Positions 35,941-45,111 are shown, numbered from the stretch's first letter. The stretch: 64,000 nucleotides of DNA from Nitrospirillum viridazoti CBAmc (GCF_000730165.1 NZ_CP022111.1:1-64000), one strand, 5' to 3'. Program-made: numbers and translations. Notes: generated by a model not told the origin, from the letters alone.

Positions 35941-35969
35941 TTGACCGGAGTGCTGTGCAAGCATACAAA
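35941..35969 (+). promoter_or_regulatory. Sigma-70-type promoter of the efflux operon
   Basis: TTGACC (35941-35946), 17-bp spacer, TACAAA (35964-35969). Transcription would start near 35976, inside operator copy 2, leaving about 30 nt of leader. No Shine-Dalgarno precedes the NodT-like start. Confidence 0.6.
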
Positions 35970-35973
35970 ACCA

Positions 35974-35985
35974 AACCGTACGGTT
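35974..35985. promoter_or_regulatory. Putative TetR operator, copy 2
   Basis: AACCGTACGGTT is a perfect 12-bp palindrome at the expected transcription start of the pump operon, so bound repressor would block the polymerase. The half-site ACCGT is typical of TetR-family operators. Confidence 0.7.
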
Positions 35986-36006
35986 CATTTATGCCAATAG
36001 GCCCCC

Positions 36007-37503
36007 ATGTCCGCCCCCGCTTCCCTTTCCAGCCGCCCGTTGCGGCGGCTGGGCACGTCCCTGTGCCTGTCCACCGTGCTGCTGTGCCTGTCCGCCTGCG
36101 CCTGGGTACCGGAGGTGGGCCCGGCGCCTGCGCCGCGCGGCGCTGCCGGCTTCGCCACACAGGCCAGTTTCGCCCCGTCATCTCCCGCCACCGCCGCCGT
36201 CGCTTGGCCGCAGGACCGGTGGTGGACCGCCTATGGCGACGCCCAACTGGATGCGTTGATCGAGGAAGGGCTGGCCGGTGCGCCGGACCTGGCGGCGGCG
36301 GCGGCGCGGCTGCGCAAGGCCGAGGCCCTGGCCGACCAGGCGGATGCCGCCCTGCTGCCGCGCGTGACCGCCAACGCCCAGGTGACGGAGGACAAGCAGA
36401 GCTACCGCTACCTGTTCCCACCGGCCTTCGTGCCCAAGGGCTATCACGAGGTGCCGCGCGCCACCCTGGACCTCAGCTACGATTTCGATTTCTGGGGGAA
36501 GAACCGGGCCAGCCTGGCCGCCGCCACCTCGGACGCCGAGGCGGCGCGGGCGGAGGTGGCGCAGGCCCGCCTGACCCTGTCGGCTGGCATCGCCGCCGCC
36601 TATGCCGACCTGGCGCAGCAGGCGGCCGACCGCGATGCCGCGGCCGAGGCGGTGGATGTGCGGGTGCGCAGCACCAATCTGGTGCGCCAGCGGCGGGAGA
36701 ATGGGCTGGAAACCCTGGGCGCCGTCCGTCAGGCGGAGGCGCGCGAGGCGGCGGCCCGGGGCGATCTGGCCGCCCAGGATGAGGCCATCGCCCTGACCCG
36801 CAACCGCTTGGCCGCCTTGATGGGCGCCGGGCCTGACCGGGGCCTGTCCATTCAGCCGCCGGCCGGCGCCGGCCTGAAGGCCTTCGGCCTGCCGGCCAAC
36901 CTGGCGGCCGATCTGCTGGGCCGCCGTCCCGACGTCGTGGCCGCTCGCCTGACGGTGGAGGCCGCGGCCAAGCGCATTACCGTGGCCAAGGCCGCCTTCT
37001 ATCCCAACGTGAACCTGGCGGCCTATTTCGGGGTGCAGACCCTGGGCCTGAACGCCCTGACCAAGTCCGGCGCCACCATCGGCAGCGTTGGCCCGGCCGT
37101 CAGCCTGCCCCTGTTCGAAGGCGGGGCACTTGCCGCCCAGTATCGGGGCGCCCGGGCCGACTATGACGCCGCCGTCGCCGATTACGACGGCACGGTGGCC
37201 AAGGCCCTGCAGGACGTGGCCGATGCCGCCACCAGCGCCCGCGCGCTGGAAACGCGGCTGACCCACGCCCGCGACGCCCTGGCCGCCGCTACCGATGCCC
37301 ATCGCATCGCCACCGCCCGGTATGAGGGCAAGCTGTCCACATACCTGGACGTGTTGACGGCGGAGGACACCCTCATCACCGACCGTCGCGCCCTGGCCGA
37401 TCTGCAGGCCCGCGCCTTCACGCTGGACATCGCCCTCATCCGCGCGCTGGGCGGCGGCTATCAGGCCGTGCCCGCCGCCCCCCAAACCGTCGCCGCCCGC
37501 TGA
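36007..37503 (+). CDS. Outer-membrane efflux lipoprotein, NodT/OprM family (498 aa)
   Basis: Outer-membrane channel of a tripartite pump. The N-terminal signal ends in a lipobox, LSAC, with the lipidated Cys at 31. Two repeated coiled-coil halves of the TolC fold follow: TYADLAQQAADRDAAAEA around 200 and RRPDVVAARLTVEAAAKRI-type text around 310. NLAAYFGVQTLGL and EGKLSTYLDVLTAEDTLI are typical of NodT proteins. First gene of the operon with the EmrA- and EmrB-like genes. There is no clear ribosome site before the ATG, and the leader is very short if the promoter call is right, so translation may be weak or leader-independent. Confidence 0.9.
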   Translation: MSAPASLSSRPLRRLGTSLCLSTVLLCLSACAWVPEVGPAPAPRGAAGFATQASFAPSSPATAAVAWPQDRWWTAYGDAQLDALIEEGLAGAPDLAAAAARLRKAEALADQADAALLPRVTANAQVTEDKQSYRYLFPPAFVPKGYHEVPRATLDLSYDFDFWGKNRASLAAATSDAEAARAEVAQARLTLSAGIAAAYADLAQQAADRDAAAEAVDVRVRSTNLVRQRRENGLETLGAVRQAEAREAAARGDLAAQDEAIALTRNRLAALMGAGPDRGLSIQPPAGAGLKAFGLPANLAADLLGRRPDVVAARLTVEAAAKRITVAKAAFYPNVNLAAYFGVQTLGLNALTKSGATIGSVGPAVSLPLFEGGALAAQYRGARADYDAAVADYDGTVAKALQDVADAATSARALETRLTHARDALAAATDAHRIATARYEGKLSTYLDVLTAEDTLITDRRALADLQARAFTLDIALIRALGGGYQAVPAAPQTVAAR

Positions 37504-37530
37504 CCCGCCGCGCTCCCAAGGATCACCCCC

Positions 37531-38718
37531 ATGTCCACCCCGTCCCGCACCCCCGCCGCCGAGGCGGCCGAACCCCCTTCCGTTCATGTCCTGGCGCCGG
37601 TTGCTAAAAAGCCGTCGCCCCGTCGCCGCCTATTCGCCGGCCTGGGCGCCGTCGTTCTGCTGGCGGGCTTGGGTTATGGCGGTTATCGCCTGGTGACGGG
37701 CGGTCGCTACGTCTCCACCGACAACGCCTACGTCAACGCAGACGCAGCACAGGTGACCTCCTCCGTCGACGGCACCGTCCGGGCCGTGCCGGTGGTGGAC
37801 ACGCAAAGCGTGAAGAAGGGCGACGTGCTGGTGCTCATCGACGACACCGACGCGCGTATCGCCCTGGCCCAGGCGCAGGCGCAGCTGGGCCAGGCGGAGC
37901 GCCGGGTGCGCGGCTACTTCGCCAATGATGGCGCCCTGGCCGCCCAGGTGGCGGCGCGGGACGCCGACGCCGCCCGGGCCGAGGCGCAACTGACCTCCGC
38001 CCAGGCCGATTATGATCGCGCCCGGGTGGATTTGGACCGGCGCCGGGCGCTGGCCGCCTCCGGCGCCGTGTCGGGCGAGGAACTGACCAGCGCCCAGAAC
38101 GCCTTCGCCACCGCCACCGCCAACCTGGCTGTGGCCAAGGCGGCCCGGGCCCAGGCCGCGGCGAATCGCGCCGCCGCCCAGGGCTCGCAAAAGGTGAACA
38201 CCGTGTTGATCGCCGACAGCGACGTGGCCACCAATCCCGAGGTCATGGCCGCCCGCGCCCGGGTGGAGCAGGCCCAGGTGGATTTGGGCCGCACCACGGT
38301 GCGGGCCCCCTTCGACGGTGTCGTCGCCCGCCGCCAGGTGCAGGTGGGCCAGCGGGTCAAGGCCGACACCATGCTGATGAGCGTGGTGCCGGTGGGCGAG
38401 GCCTATGTCGACGCCAACTTCAAGGAGGTGCAACTGGCCCATGTGCGTCCCGGCCAGCCGGTGGAGCTGACGGCCGATCTTTATGGTGGGGGCGTCGTCT
38501 TCCATGGCCAGGTCGCCGGCCTGGCCGGTGGCACCGGCTCCGCCTTCGCCGTCATTCCGGCCCAGAACGCCACCGGCAACTGGATCAAGGTGGTGCAGCG
38601 CGTGCCCGTGCGCGTGGTGCTGGACCCCAGCGAGCTGGCGGTGCATCCCCTGCGCGTCGGCCTGTCCATGAACGTCACCATCGACACGGCGCCGGCTGAC
38701 GCTGCCGGCAAGCGCTGA
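37531..38718 (+). CDS. emrA: EmrA-like membrane fusion protein (395 aa)
   Basis: Periplasmic adaptor of the HlyD/EmrA family linking an MFS pump to the outer-membrane channel. Single membrane helix around residues 33-54 (LFAGLGAVVLLAGLGYGGYRL). Then a biotinyl-lipoyl-like domain (STDNAYVNADAAQVTSSVDG), a long Ala-rich coiled-coil hairpin (about 110-215) and the second lipoyl half plus barrel (RTTVRAPFDGVVARRQVQVG). AAGGA lies eight bases before the ATG. Gap to the NodT gene is 27 bp and to the MFS gene 11 bp, so one transcript. Probably exports hydrophobic drugs or aromatic acids as EmrAB does. Confidence 0.9.
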   Translation: MSTPSRTPAAEAAEPPSVHVLAPVAKKPSPRRRLFAGLGAVVLLAGLGYGGYRLVTGGRYVSTDNAYVNADAAQVTSSVDGTVRAVPVVDTQSVKKGDVLVLIDDTDARIALAQAQAQLGQAERRVRGYFANDGALAAQVAARDADAARAEAQLTSAQADYDRARVDLDRRRALAASGAVSGEELTSAQNAFATATANLAVAKAARAQAAANRAAAQGSQKVNTVLIADSDVATNPEVMAARARVEQAQVDLGRTTVRAPFDGVVARRQVQVGQRVKADTMLMSVVPVGEAYVDANFKEVQLAHVRPGQPVELTADLYGGGVVFHGQVAGLAGGTGSAFAVIPAQNATGNWIKVVQRVPVRVVLDPSELAVHPLRVGLSMNVTIDTAPADAAGKR

Positions 38719-38729
38719 GGGGACCACCG

Positions 38730-40241
38730 ATGAGCAGCGCCGTTTCTGACGCCGGGACGCCCAAGACCCTGGCCGGCGGGCAATTGGCCGTGGCGGCGCT
38801 GCTGCTGGCCGCCGCCAACTTCCTGGTGGTGCTGGACACCACCATCGCCAACGTCTCGGTGCCCAACATCGCCGGCGGCCTGGCCGTTTCCTCCAGCCAG
38901 GGCACCTTCGTCATCACCTCCTACTCGGTGGCGGAGGCGGTGACCGTGCCGCTGACGGGCTGGCTGGCCGGCCGCTTCGGCACTGTGCGCACCTTCGTCA
39001 CCGCCATGCTGGGCTTCGGCATCTGCTCCGCCCTCTGCGGCTTCGCCCAGTCCCTGGGCATGCTGGTGCTGTTCCGGGTGTTGCAGGGCCTGGCCGGCGG
39101 GCCGCTGATGCCCCTGTCGCAGACCCTGCTGCTGCGGGTGTTCCCCAAGGAAAAGGCGCCCGCCGCCATGGGCATCTGGGCCATGACCACCCTGGTGGCG
39201 CCCATCCTGGGGCCCATCCTGGGCGGCACGCTGTGTGACAGCTGGGGCTGGCCCTTCATCTTCTACATCAACGTGCCCATCGCCATCCTGTGCGCCGCCG
39301 CCTGCTGGGGCCTGCTGAAGGTGTTCGAGACGCCGACCGTCCGCCCCCGCTTCGACTTGGTGGGTCTGATCCTGCTGATCGTCTGGGTGGGCGCCCTGCA
39401 GATCATGCTGGACGAGGGCAAGGACATGGACTGGTTCTCCTCCACCGAGATCGTGGCGCTGGCCATCGTCGCCACCATCGGTCTGGCCGCCTTCCTCATC
39501 TGGGAACTGACGGAGGCGTATCCGGTCGTGGATCTGAAAGTCTTCCGCCATCGCGGCTTCGCCATGGCGGTGCTGACCATCAGCCTGGGTTTCGGCGCCT
39601 TCTTCGGGGCCACCGTGCTGACGCCGCTCTGGCTGCAGAGCAACATGGGCTACACCGCCACCTGGGCCGGCTACGCCACGGCGGCCACCGGCATCCTGGC
39701 GGTCATGGCGGCGCCCATGGTCGCCAAGATGTCGGCCAAGGTCGATCCCCGGCCGCTGGTGTTTTTCGGGCTGATGTGGCTGGCGGGTGTCACTTTGTAC
39801 CGCAGCGGCTCTTCCACCGACATGACGTATGGCCAGATCGCCTTTCCCTTGCTGTTGCAGGGTCTGGGCATGCCCTTCTTCTTCGTGCCTCTCACCGGCC
39901 TGGCGCTGGCCAGCGTGACGGTGGAGGAAACGGCGTCGGCGGCGGGCCTGATGAACTTCCTGCGCACGCTGTCGGGCGCCTTCGCCACCTCACTCGTCAA
40001 CACGCTGTGGGAGGATGGCGCCACCCGCAACCGGGCCGAACTGGTGGATTTGCTGCGTCCCGGCCTGGTGGGCCCCAACCTGTCCATCCAGCAGTTGGAT
40101 CGCATCGTCCAGGGCCAGGGTGTCATGCTGGCCACCAACCAGATCTTCCTGGGCGTGGCCATCGCCTTCGTCCTGTCGGCCCTGGTCATCTGGCTGGCGC
40201 CCAAGCCCACGCGCGTGGCTGACACCACCGGGGTGCATTGA
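38730..40241 (+). CDS. emrB: EmrB-like MFS drug:H+ antiporter, DHA2 family (503 aa)
   Basis: Fourteen-helix MFS transporter that drives export through the EmrA-like adaptor and the NodT channel. The DHA2 motifs are present: LDTTIANVSVPNIAGGL in helix 1 (motif D1), GWLAGRFGTVRTFV (motif A) between helices 2 and 3, RVLQGLAGGPLMPLSQ (motif B), and GPILGGTLCDSWGWPFIFYIN (motif C). Length fits EmrB. Last gene of the operon; the region after it holds a hairpin that mainly serves the convergent TonB receptor gene. Confidence 0.92.
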   Translation: MSSAVSDAGTPKTLAGGQLAVAALLLAAANFLVVLDTTIANVSVPNIAGGLAVSSSQGTFVITSYSVAEAVTVPLTGWLAGRFGTVRTFVTAMLGFGICSALCGFAQSLGMLVLFRVLQGLAGGPLMPLSQTLLLRVFPKEKAPAAMGIWAMTTLVAPILGPILGGTLCDSWGWPFIFYINVPIAILCAAACWGLLKVFETPTVRPRFDLVGLILLIVWVGALQIMLDEGKDMDWFSSTEIVALAIVATIGLAAFLIWELTEAYPVVDLKVFRHRGFAMAVLTISLGFGAFFGATVLTPLWLQSNMGYTATWAGYATAATGILAVMAAPMVAKMSAKVDPRPLVFFGLMWLAGVTLYRSGSSTDMTYGQIAFPLLLQGLGMPFFFVPLTGLALASVTVEETASAAGLMNFLRTLSGAFATSLVNTLWEDGATRNRAELVDLLRPGLVGPNLSIQQLDRIVQGQGVMLATNQIFLGVAIAFVLSALVIWLAPKPTRVADTTGVH

Positions 40242-40281
40242 GGCGGGCTCCCAAGCGCCGGGACCCGCGGCCTGGCCAAAG

Positions 40282-40316
40282 AAAAAGGCCCCGCCCGGCG
40301 TGCCGTCCGGGCGGGG
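40282..40316 (-). terminator. Bidirectional-type terminator, best for the minus strand
   Basis: Perfect 10-bp stem CCCCGCCCGG (40289-40298) with CCGGGCGGGG (40307-40316). On the minus strand CCTTTTTCTTT follows, giving a proper intrinsic terminator for the TonB receptor gene. Confidence 0.8.
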
Positions 40317-40359
40317 TCCAGGTTCGGGGCCGTCAGTCATCGCCCCCGGGGAAAGTCAG

Positions 40360-40397
40360 CCTGGGGTCTTAAAACGTGCCTGGGGCCTTAAAACGTG
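40360..40397. repeat. 19-bp tandem repeat across the TonB receptor stop codon
   Basis: CCTGGGGTCTTAAAACGTG and CCTGGGGCCTTAAAACGTG stand head to tail with one difference. Each copy contains the final Phe and stop codon of the receptor (minus strand), so the second stop is a duplicate outside the gene. Confidence 0.85.
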
Positions 40398-42589
40398 TAG
40401 GTGGCCTTCAGCCCGAATTCGCTGCGGTCGTTGTTGCGGATGATTTCGGTGAAGCCGGCGAAGGCGTCGTCCAGCCGGCCCACGTCGTAGCGTTTGTTGA
40501 AGATGTTCTCGCCATACACGGCCGCCGTCCAATGGCCCTGGGCCGGCGTGTAGGCGATGTTGAAACCGAACAGACTGCGCGACTTGATCAGGTTGTAGCC
40601 GTCATTGGCCGACTGCCCGTACTCCTTGCCGCGATAGGAATAGTCGATGCGGGCGTCGACGGTGCCGCTGTCCAGGAACAGGTGGTACTGGGGCGCCACC
40701 GACAGGGTCCACTGCGGAGTCAGCGCCGGGGTGAAACCGACCTTGATAGCGGTGGCATCGCCCGGCACCGCCGTGATCTGGGCGTCGATGAAGCCGACGG
40801 AGGTCTGGATGTCGAAGGCCTTGCTCAGCTTCAGCGTGCCCTCGACCTCGAAGCCCTTGGCCTCCGACTGGCCGGCGCTCTCGATGCGGGTGTTGAAGCC
40901 GGTGGCCGATGGCTGCGACACCTCCAGCGGCAGGTCGGTGTACTCGGTGTAGAAGCCCGACACGTTCATCTGCAGCAGGTCGAAGAAGACGCCCTTGATG
41001 CCCGTCTCGTAATTGGTGGCGAAGGTGGGGTTGAAGGCGGTGAAGTAGCTGGGCCCGTTGAAAGGCCGGGGCGGGAAGCCGCCGCTCTGGTACCCGCGGG
41101 AGATGGTGGCGTAGGCGGCCACGGACTTCGCGATGTCGTAGGTGGCCGACACGTCCCAGGTGGTGGCGCTCCACGACTGGCTGCGGTAGACGCGCGACGG
41201 GTCGGTCCAGCTGTCGAACTGGGCGCTGGCGTCCTTGTGGTCATCGGAATAGCGGGCGCCGGCCGACAGCTTCAGATCGTCCAGGATTTTATAGCCGGCG
41301 TGGGCGTAGACGGCGTAGCTGCTGGTCGTCTGCTTCAGGTCGAAATAGCCGCTGGGGCTGATGTAGACGGTGGGGCCGGAATTGGTGTTGCCCTGTTCGT
41401 CACTGGCATAGGCGCCGATGACGAAGTCCAGCTTGCCGTATTCGCCGTTCAGCTGCGGTTCCACCGAATATTGCCGGGCGAAGCCGCGTTCCGGATAGGA
41501 TTCCAGGTCCAGGTAGGTCTGGTCATCGTCCAGGCCGCCGGTGTAGCGGGTGTAGCGAAAGCCGCCCAGCACCTTGGCCGTCAGGTTGTCGTTCAGCTCC
41601 CAATTGGCGGTCAGCGAGGCGCCGCGGTTCTGGATGGTCTGCTTGAACAGTTCCGCGTGGTTGGAATTGCTGTCGTCCGGGTTGGCCGGCAGCAGGCTTT
41701 CGCTCAGGCCCAGCGTGCCGGTGAAGAAGCCGTTGGGGTTGTTGACCTCCATGGTGGTGGGGGTCTTGCCATAGATGCCGTTCATGGCGTCCAGGGTCAG
41801 CAGCAGCGAGAAGGTTTCCGAGGCCTGCAGCTTGGCGGCGGCACGGCCCGACACCTCATTGATCTCGCCCACATCCTCGGGCGCGTTCACCTTCAGGGCC
41901 TGGCCGATGCCGTCGCGGCGGTTGACGGCGGCGGTGAAGGACACGGCCAGTTTGTCGGTGACCTTGGTGTTGGTGTAGACGTTGGCCTCCACCCGGGCGC
42001 GGCTGCCCACCTTCAGTTCCGCCTTGGTCACCTGCTCATCGCCCGGCTGGGCGGTGATGATGTTGACGGCGCCGCCGATGGTGTTCTTGCCATAAAGTGT
42101 GCCCTGCGGTCCGCGCAGCACCTCTACCCGCTCGATATTGGCCAGGGTCAGGTTGGACCCCATCTGCCGGCCCAGGTAGACGCCATCGACATAAACCCCC
42201 ACGCCGGGGTCGGTGGTGATGATGTGGTCCTGCAAACCGATGCCGCGGATGAAGATGGCGGCATGGGCCGGGTTGCCCACGCCGAAGCGGTTGATCTCCA
42301 GGTTGGGGACGTACTTGCCCACGTCCGCTAGGTTTTCCATGTTGCGCTGCTGCAGATCCTCCGCCGTGAAGGCGGAGATGGCGGTGGGCGTCTCGGTCAG
42401 GCTTTCCGCCCGCTTGCGCGCTGTCACCACGATTTCCTGGAAGACCGAGTCGTCGGTGGCCGTGGCCGCCGTTTGCGCCGGGGCGCCGCCAGCCAGCAGG
42501 GTGGCCGCGCCACCTGCCAGAAACGACGTCAAGACGGCGCGCGTCTTCTTCTGATCGTTGCCCGTTATAGGAACTGCCCTGTTCGACAT
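40388..42589 (-). CDS. TonB-dependent receptor, siderophore-like size (733 aa)
   Basis: Outer-membrane uptake channel. A long signal-type N-terminus (FLAGGAATLLAGGAPAQ) precedes SVFQEIVVTARKRAESLTET, the usual start of the TonB-box/plug region. Plug motifs follow: FIRGIGLQDHIITTDPGVGV, YVDGVYLGRQMG, RVEVLRGPQGTLYGKNTIGG. The barrel closes with LKATYTF. The plug text is the generic form shared by sphingomonad-type receptors for aromatic compounds, sugars or iron chelators, and no regulator or enzyme is beside it to decide. Start ATG has GGGGA upstream. Convergent with the EmrAB operon. Confidence 0.9.
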   Translation of the reverse strand: MSNRAVPITGNDQKKTRAVLTSFLAGGAATLLAGGAPAQTAATATDDSVFQEIVVTARKRAESLTETPTAISAFTAEDLQQRNMENLADVGKYVPNLEINRFGVGNPAHAAIFIRGIGLQDHIITTDPGVGVYVDGVYLGRQMGSNLTLANIERVEVLRGPQGTLYGKNTIGGAVNIITAQPGDEQVTKAELKVGSRARVEANVYTNTKVTDKLAVSFTAAVNRRDGIGQALKVNAPEDVGEINEVSGRAAAKLQASETFSLLLTLDAMNGIYGKTPTTMEVNNPNGFFTGTLGLSESLLPANPDDSNSNHAELFKQTIQNRGASLTANWELNDNLTAKVLGGFRYTRYTGGLDDDQTYLDLESYPERGFARQYSVEPQLNGEYGKLDFVIGAYASDEQGNTNSGPTVYISPSGYFDLKQTTSSYAVYAHAGYKILDDLKLSAGARYSDDHKDASAQFDSWTDPSRVYRSQSWSATTWDVSATYDIAKSVAAYATISRGYQSGGFPPRPFNGPSYFTAFNPTFATNYETGIKGVFFDLLQMNVSGFYTEYTDLPLEVSQPSATGFNTRIESAGQSEAKGFEVEGTLKLSKAFDIQTSVGFIDAQITAVPGDATAIKVGFTPALTPQWTLSVAPQYHLFLDSGTVDARIDYSYRGKEYGQSANDGYNLIKSRSLFGFNIAYTPAQGHWTAAVYGENIFNKRYDVGRLDDAFAGFTEIIRNNDRSEFGLKATYTF

Positions 42590-43002
42590 TGTTGTCCCCG
42601 TCTTTCGTGATTGGATTTGACGAAAGCAGGCTCGATGGATTCCGCCCGTTTTAGTGTGAGGCTCGTTTTGCCGTGGTTGGGCCGGGTGATCGTTGACGAG
42701 CCCCGAACCTACCGCCCCGAGGCCCGCGGGCGGTTTGCCGCGCCTGTCGCTCCTGGGACCTCGTCAGCATCGGCGCAGCCTGGGGTTGCGGCAACCGTTT
42801 TCTGACCGAATGGTCAGGTTTGGCGTGGCCGGAGGCTGGGCGCATTCCATTCGCGCGTACCACGGCCCCTGTCTTCCGCGCCAGAGGTATGCCGGATGGT
42901 GTAGGCGATTGATTTTGGCGGATTTAGCCGGGGCAGGCCGCTGGATGACAGTGCCCCCGAGTCGGCATGGTTCGGGGCGCCGGCATCCGCTGGCCTTGCT
43001 TC
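42590..43002. other. Intergenic region upstream of the 733-aa TonB receptor
   Basis: No supported gene. A CTTTCGT/ACGAAAG inverted repeat near 42602-42625 lies just upstream of the receptor start and could bind a regulator or form a leader hairpin. Confidence 0.4.
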
Positions 43003-44061
43003 CTATTTCGCCTTGGGTGCCGGCTTGCCCCAGCCGCTGGCGTCGAAATAGACGCGCACCCGGCGCTGCTGGGCGTTTTCCAGGGTGAACTGGTCCAGCA
43101 TTCGGCCGTTTTCCGTCAGCTGGCGCTGTTCCACCTGCTTCCAGCCGGGGTAGAGGATGCCCAGCGTGGTGTATTCGCGCTTGGCGCCGGCGGCGCTGTC
43201 GGTGATGCCGGCCAGCACGATGGGGTCGCTGGCCAGGTCGCCCTGCCCCTTGCTGGCCGGCAGGTTCAGCTTGGCCTCGATGCTGTTCAGGAATTCCTGG
43301 TGGCTGGATATGCAGGGGGCGCAGCCGGCGCGGCGGGCGATGTTGTACCAGTATTGCGCCTCGCCGGCACCGCCGCCCGGGATGCTGCCGTTGTTGTACA
43401 GCTGGCCATAGATCAGCGCCGCCATGCCCAGGCCGGCCTGGGCGGCGGGCTTCACCACCTGCGCCGCCTTCTGCGGATCCCGGGCCGTGCCCCGGCCATA
43501 GTAGTAGTAGACCGCCAGCGCCTCGCGCGCCTTAAGGCTGCCCCGGGCCATGGCTTGGTCGAACAGCGCCAGGGCGGAAGCCATGTCCTGCGACGACGGG
43601 CCCTTGCCGTTCTTGTCTTCCATCTGCGCGTCGGCCTGGGCCACCAGCCGCTGCGCGTCCGGCGGATCGACGGGGGGATTGATGTGGCCGTCCAGCGGCA
43701 GGGTGGACACGGCCATCTGACCCGCCCGGCCCTGGGCGCCGGGCATGATGGTGTCGGGCGTCTGGACGGGCTCGGCCTGCGCGGGGGGCGCCTGCACCGC
43801 CGGCGCCGGCAGGACAGGAACATTGATCGGGGCGGCCGGCGAGGCGGTGGGCGCCTGCGTCACCGATTGGGCGGAACCCGCAGGCTGGGCGGGCGCCTGC
43901 GCGGGTGGGGCCTCAGGGTCCTGGGCCAATCGGGACAGCAGGCCGTCGCTGGGCTTGGCGGGGGCGGTATCGTCGTCACCCTCGAAAAAGGCGCAGCCGG
44001 ACAACAGGGACGCGGCCAAGCCGGCGGCGACAACGGAAGCGGAAAGACGACGCGAACGCAT
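43003..44061 (-). CDS. Sel1-like repeat lipoprotein (352 aa)
   Basis: The N-terminus is a lipoprotein signal with lipobox LLSGC (Cys23). Residues 30-125 are Pro/Ala/Gln-rich and probably disordered. Residues 135 to about 250 read as Sel1/TPR helical repeats (ALALFDQAMARGSLKAREALAVYYY, YGRGTARDPQKAAQVVKPAAQAGLGMAALIYGQLY). The C-terminal 90 residues form a beta-rich block (IVLAGITDSAAGAKREYTTLG). An open frame continues 220 codons upstream but is antisense-like and overlaps the next gene, so the ATG at 44061 is the start. Likely a periplasm-facing, membrane-anchored scaffold; no defined function. LysE-like gene lies upstream on the same strand. Confidence 0.8.
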   Translation of the reverse strand: MRSRRLSASVVAAGLAASLLSGCAFFEGDDDTAPAKPSDGLLSRLAQDPEAPPAQAPAQPAGSAQSVTQAPTASPAAPINVPVLPAPAVQAPPAQAEPVQTPDTIMPGAQGRAGQMAVSTLPLDGHINPPVDPPDAQRLVAQADAQMEDKNGKGPSSQDMASALALFDQAMARGSLKAREALAVYYYYGRGTARDPQKAAQVVKPAAQAGLGMAALIYGQLYNNGSIPGGGAGEAQYWYNIARRAGCAPCISSHQEFLNSIEAKLNLPASKGQGDLASDPIVLAGITDSAAGAKREYTTLGILYPGWKQVEQRQLTENGRMLDQFTLENAQQRRVRVYFDASGWGKPAPKAK

Positions 44062-44219
44062 GACACCCCGATATGGATGGTACCCAGGACGAACCGCAAG
44101 CCGGTCCCGCGCCCACTGTAGGCCATGGACGCGGATCCGCAAGCGACCGGCTTTACACGGGCGCGATACCCGCCAGTCGGCGCAAACCCCGTTGGCACAC
44201 CCGGCCGGCGCGCGCCCAG

Positions 44220-44870
44220 TCAGCGCATCAGCGCCAGGACGCCGCCGGCCCCGATCAGCAGGCCGCCGGTGAGGCGGTTCAGCTGGCGGGCGGCCTTGGG
44301 CGTCTGCAGGCGGCTGGCCAGGGTTTGCCCGCCGACGGCGTAGGTCAGGATCCAGCCGAACTCGATCACCACCATCAGCACGGTCAGCAGGACCAGCTGC
44401 GCCGTCAGCGGCTGGCCGGCGTCGATGAACTGGGGGAAGAAGGCGGCCATGAAGATCAGCGCCTTGGGATTGGAACCGCAGACGAGCAGGCCGCGCAGCA
44501 GCAGCCGGTGAGCGCGGGCGTCGGCGGGGCGCACGGCCTCTCCCCGCTGTTCCGCGTCGGCCTCGGCGCGCAGTGTCTCCTTCGGATCTGCCCGCCAGGC
44601 CTGGACGCCCAGGTACAGCAGATAAGCCACGCCCAGCACCTTCACCACCATGAACGCCGTGGAAGAGGCCTGCAGCAGCGCCGCCATGCCCACCGCCGAC
44701 AGGCCGGCCATGGCGCCCAGCGCCAGGCACATGCCCGCCCCCGCCCAGGCCGCCGCGCGCACGCCATGGCGCAAGCCGATGCCCATGGCGAACAGCATGT
44801 TGGGGCCGGGGGTGGCCGACAGGAAGAAGCAGGTGACGGCGAAGGCCGATAGGGTCTGCCAGTTCAACAT
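44220..44870 (-). CDS. LysE/RhtB family amino-acid exporter (216 aa)
   Basis: Small inner-membrane exporter with about six helices. The family signature ATPGPNMLFAMGIGLRHG lies at the N-terminus, and the helix-4/5 region reads SNPKALIFMAAFFPQFID, diagnostic of RhtB/LysE proteins. The start is the ATG at 44870 with GAGG ten bases upstream; the frame extends further without support. An insertion of charged residues (ADPKETLRAEADAEQRGEA) sits in the central cytoplasmic loop. Probably exports homoserine lactone, threonine or another amino acid; substrate cannot be told. Confidence 0.9.
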   Translation of the reverse strand: MLNWQTLSAFAVTCFFLSATPGPNMLFAMGIGLRHGVRAAAWAGAGMCLALGAMAGLSAVGMAALLQASSTAFMVVKVLGVAYLLYLGVQAWRADPKETLRAEADAEQRGEAVRPADARAHRLLLRGLLVCGSNPKALIFMAAFFPQFIDAGQPLTAQLVLLTVLMVVIEFGWILTYAVGGQTLASRLQTPKAARQLNRLTGGLLIGAGGVLALMR

Positions 44871-45111
44871 GCCCAGGCGTCCTCGAAGGATGGGATGGGG
44901 CAGGAGTTTAACGCGGAAGACCCCGGCTGATGAGGGGGATCGCGCGCAGGGAGCCCATGCCGCCACGCCATGGCGTCCATCTCGGGACAGCAAGCGCAAC
45001 TCATTATTATTACTCGGGAATTCCGCATCTCTCGCGCACGCGGCGGGTTGACGGGCGCCGTGACTTGGCTAGTCTTCCCGGCATTCCCCGTTCCTGCGCA
45101 AGGCCATCCCC

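Noticed and set aside
44062-44730. N-terminal 223-residue extension of the Sel1 lipoprotein frame
   Set aside because: It overlaps the LysE gene in another frame, reads as random Arg/Gly-rich sequence, and the lipoprotein signal begins at 44061.
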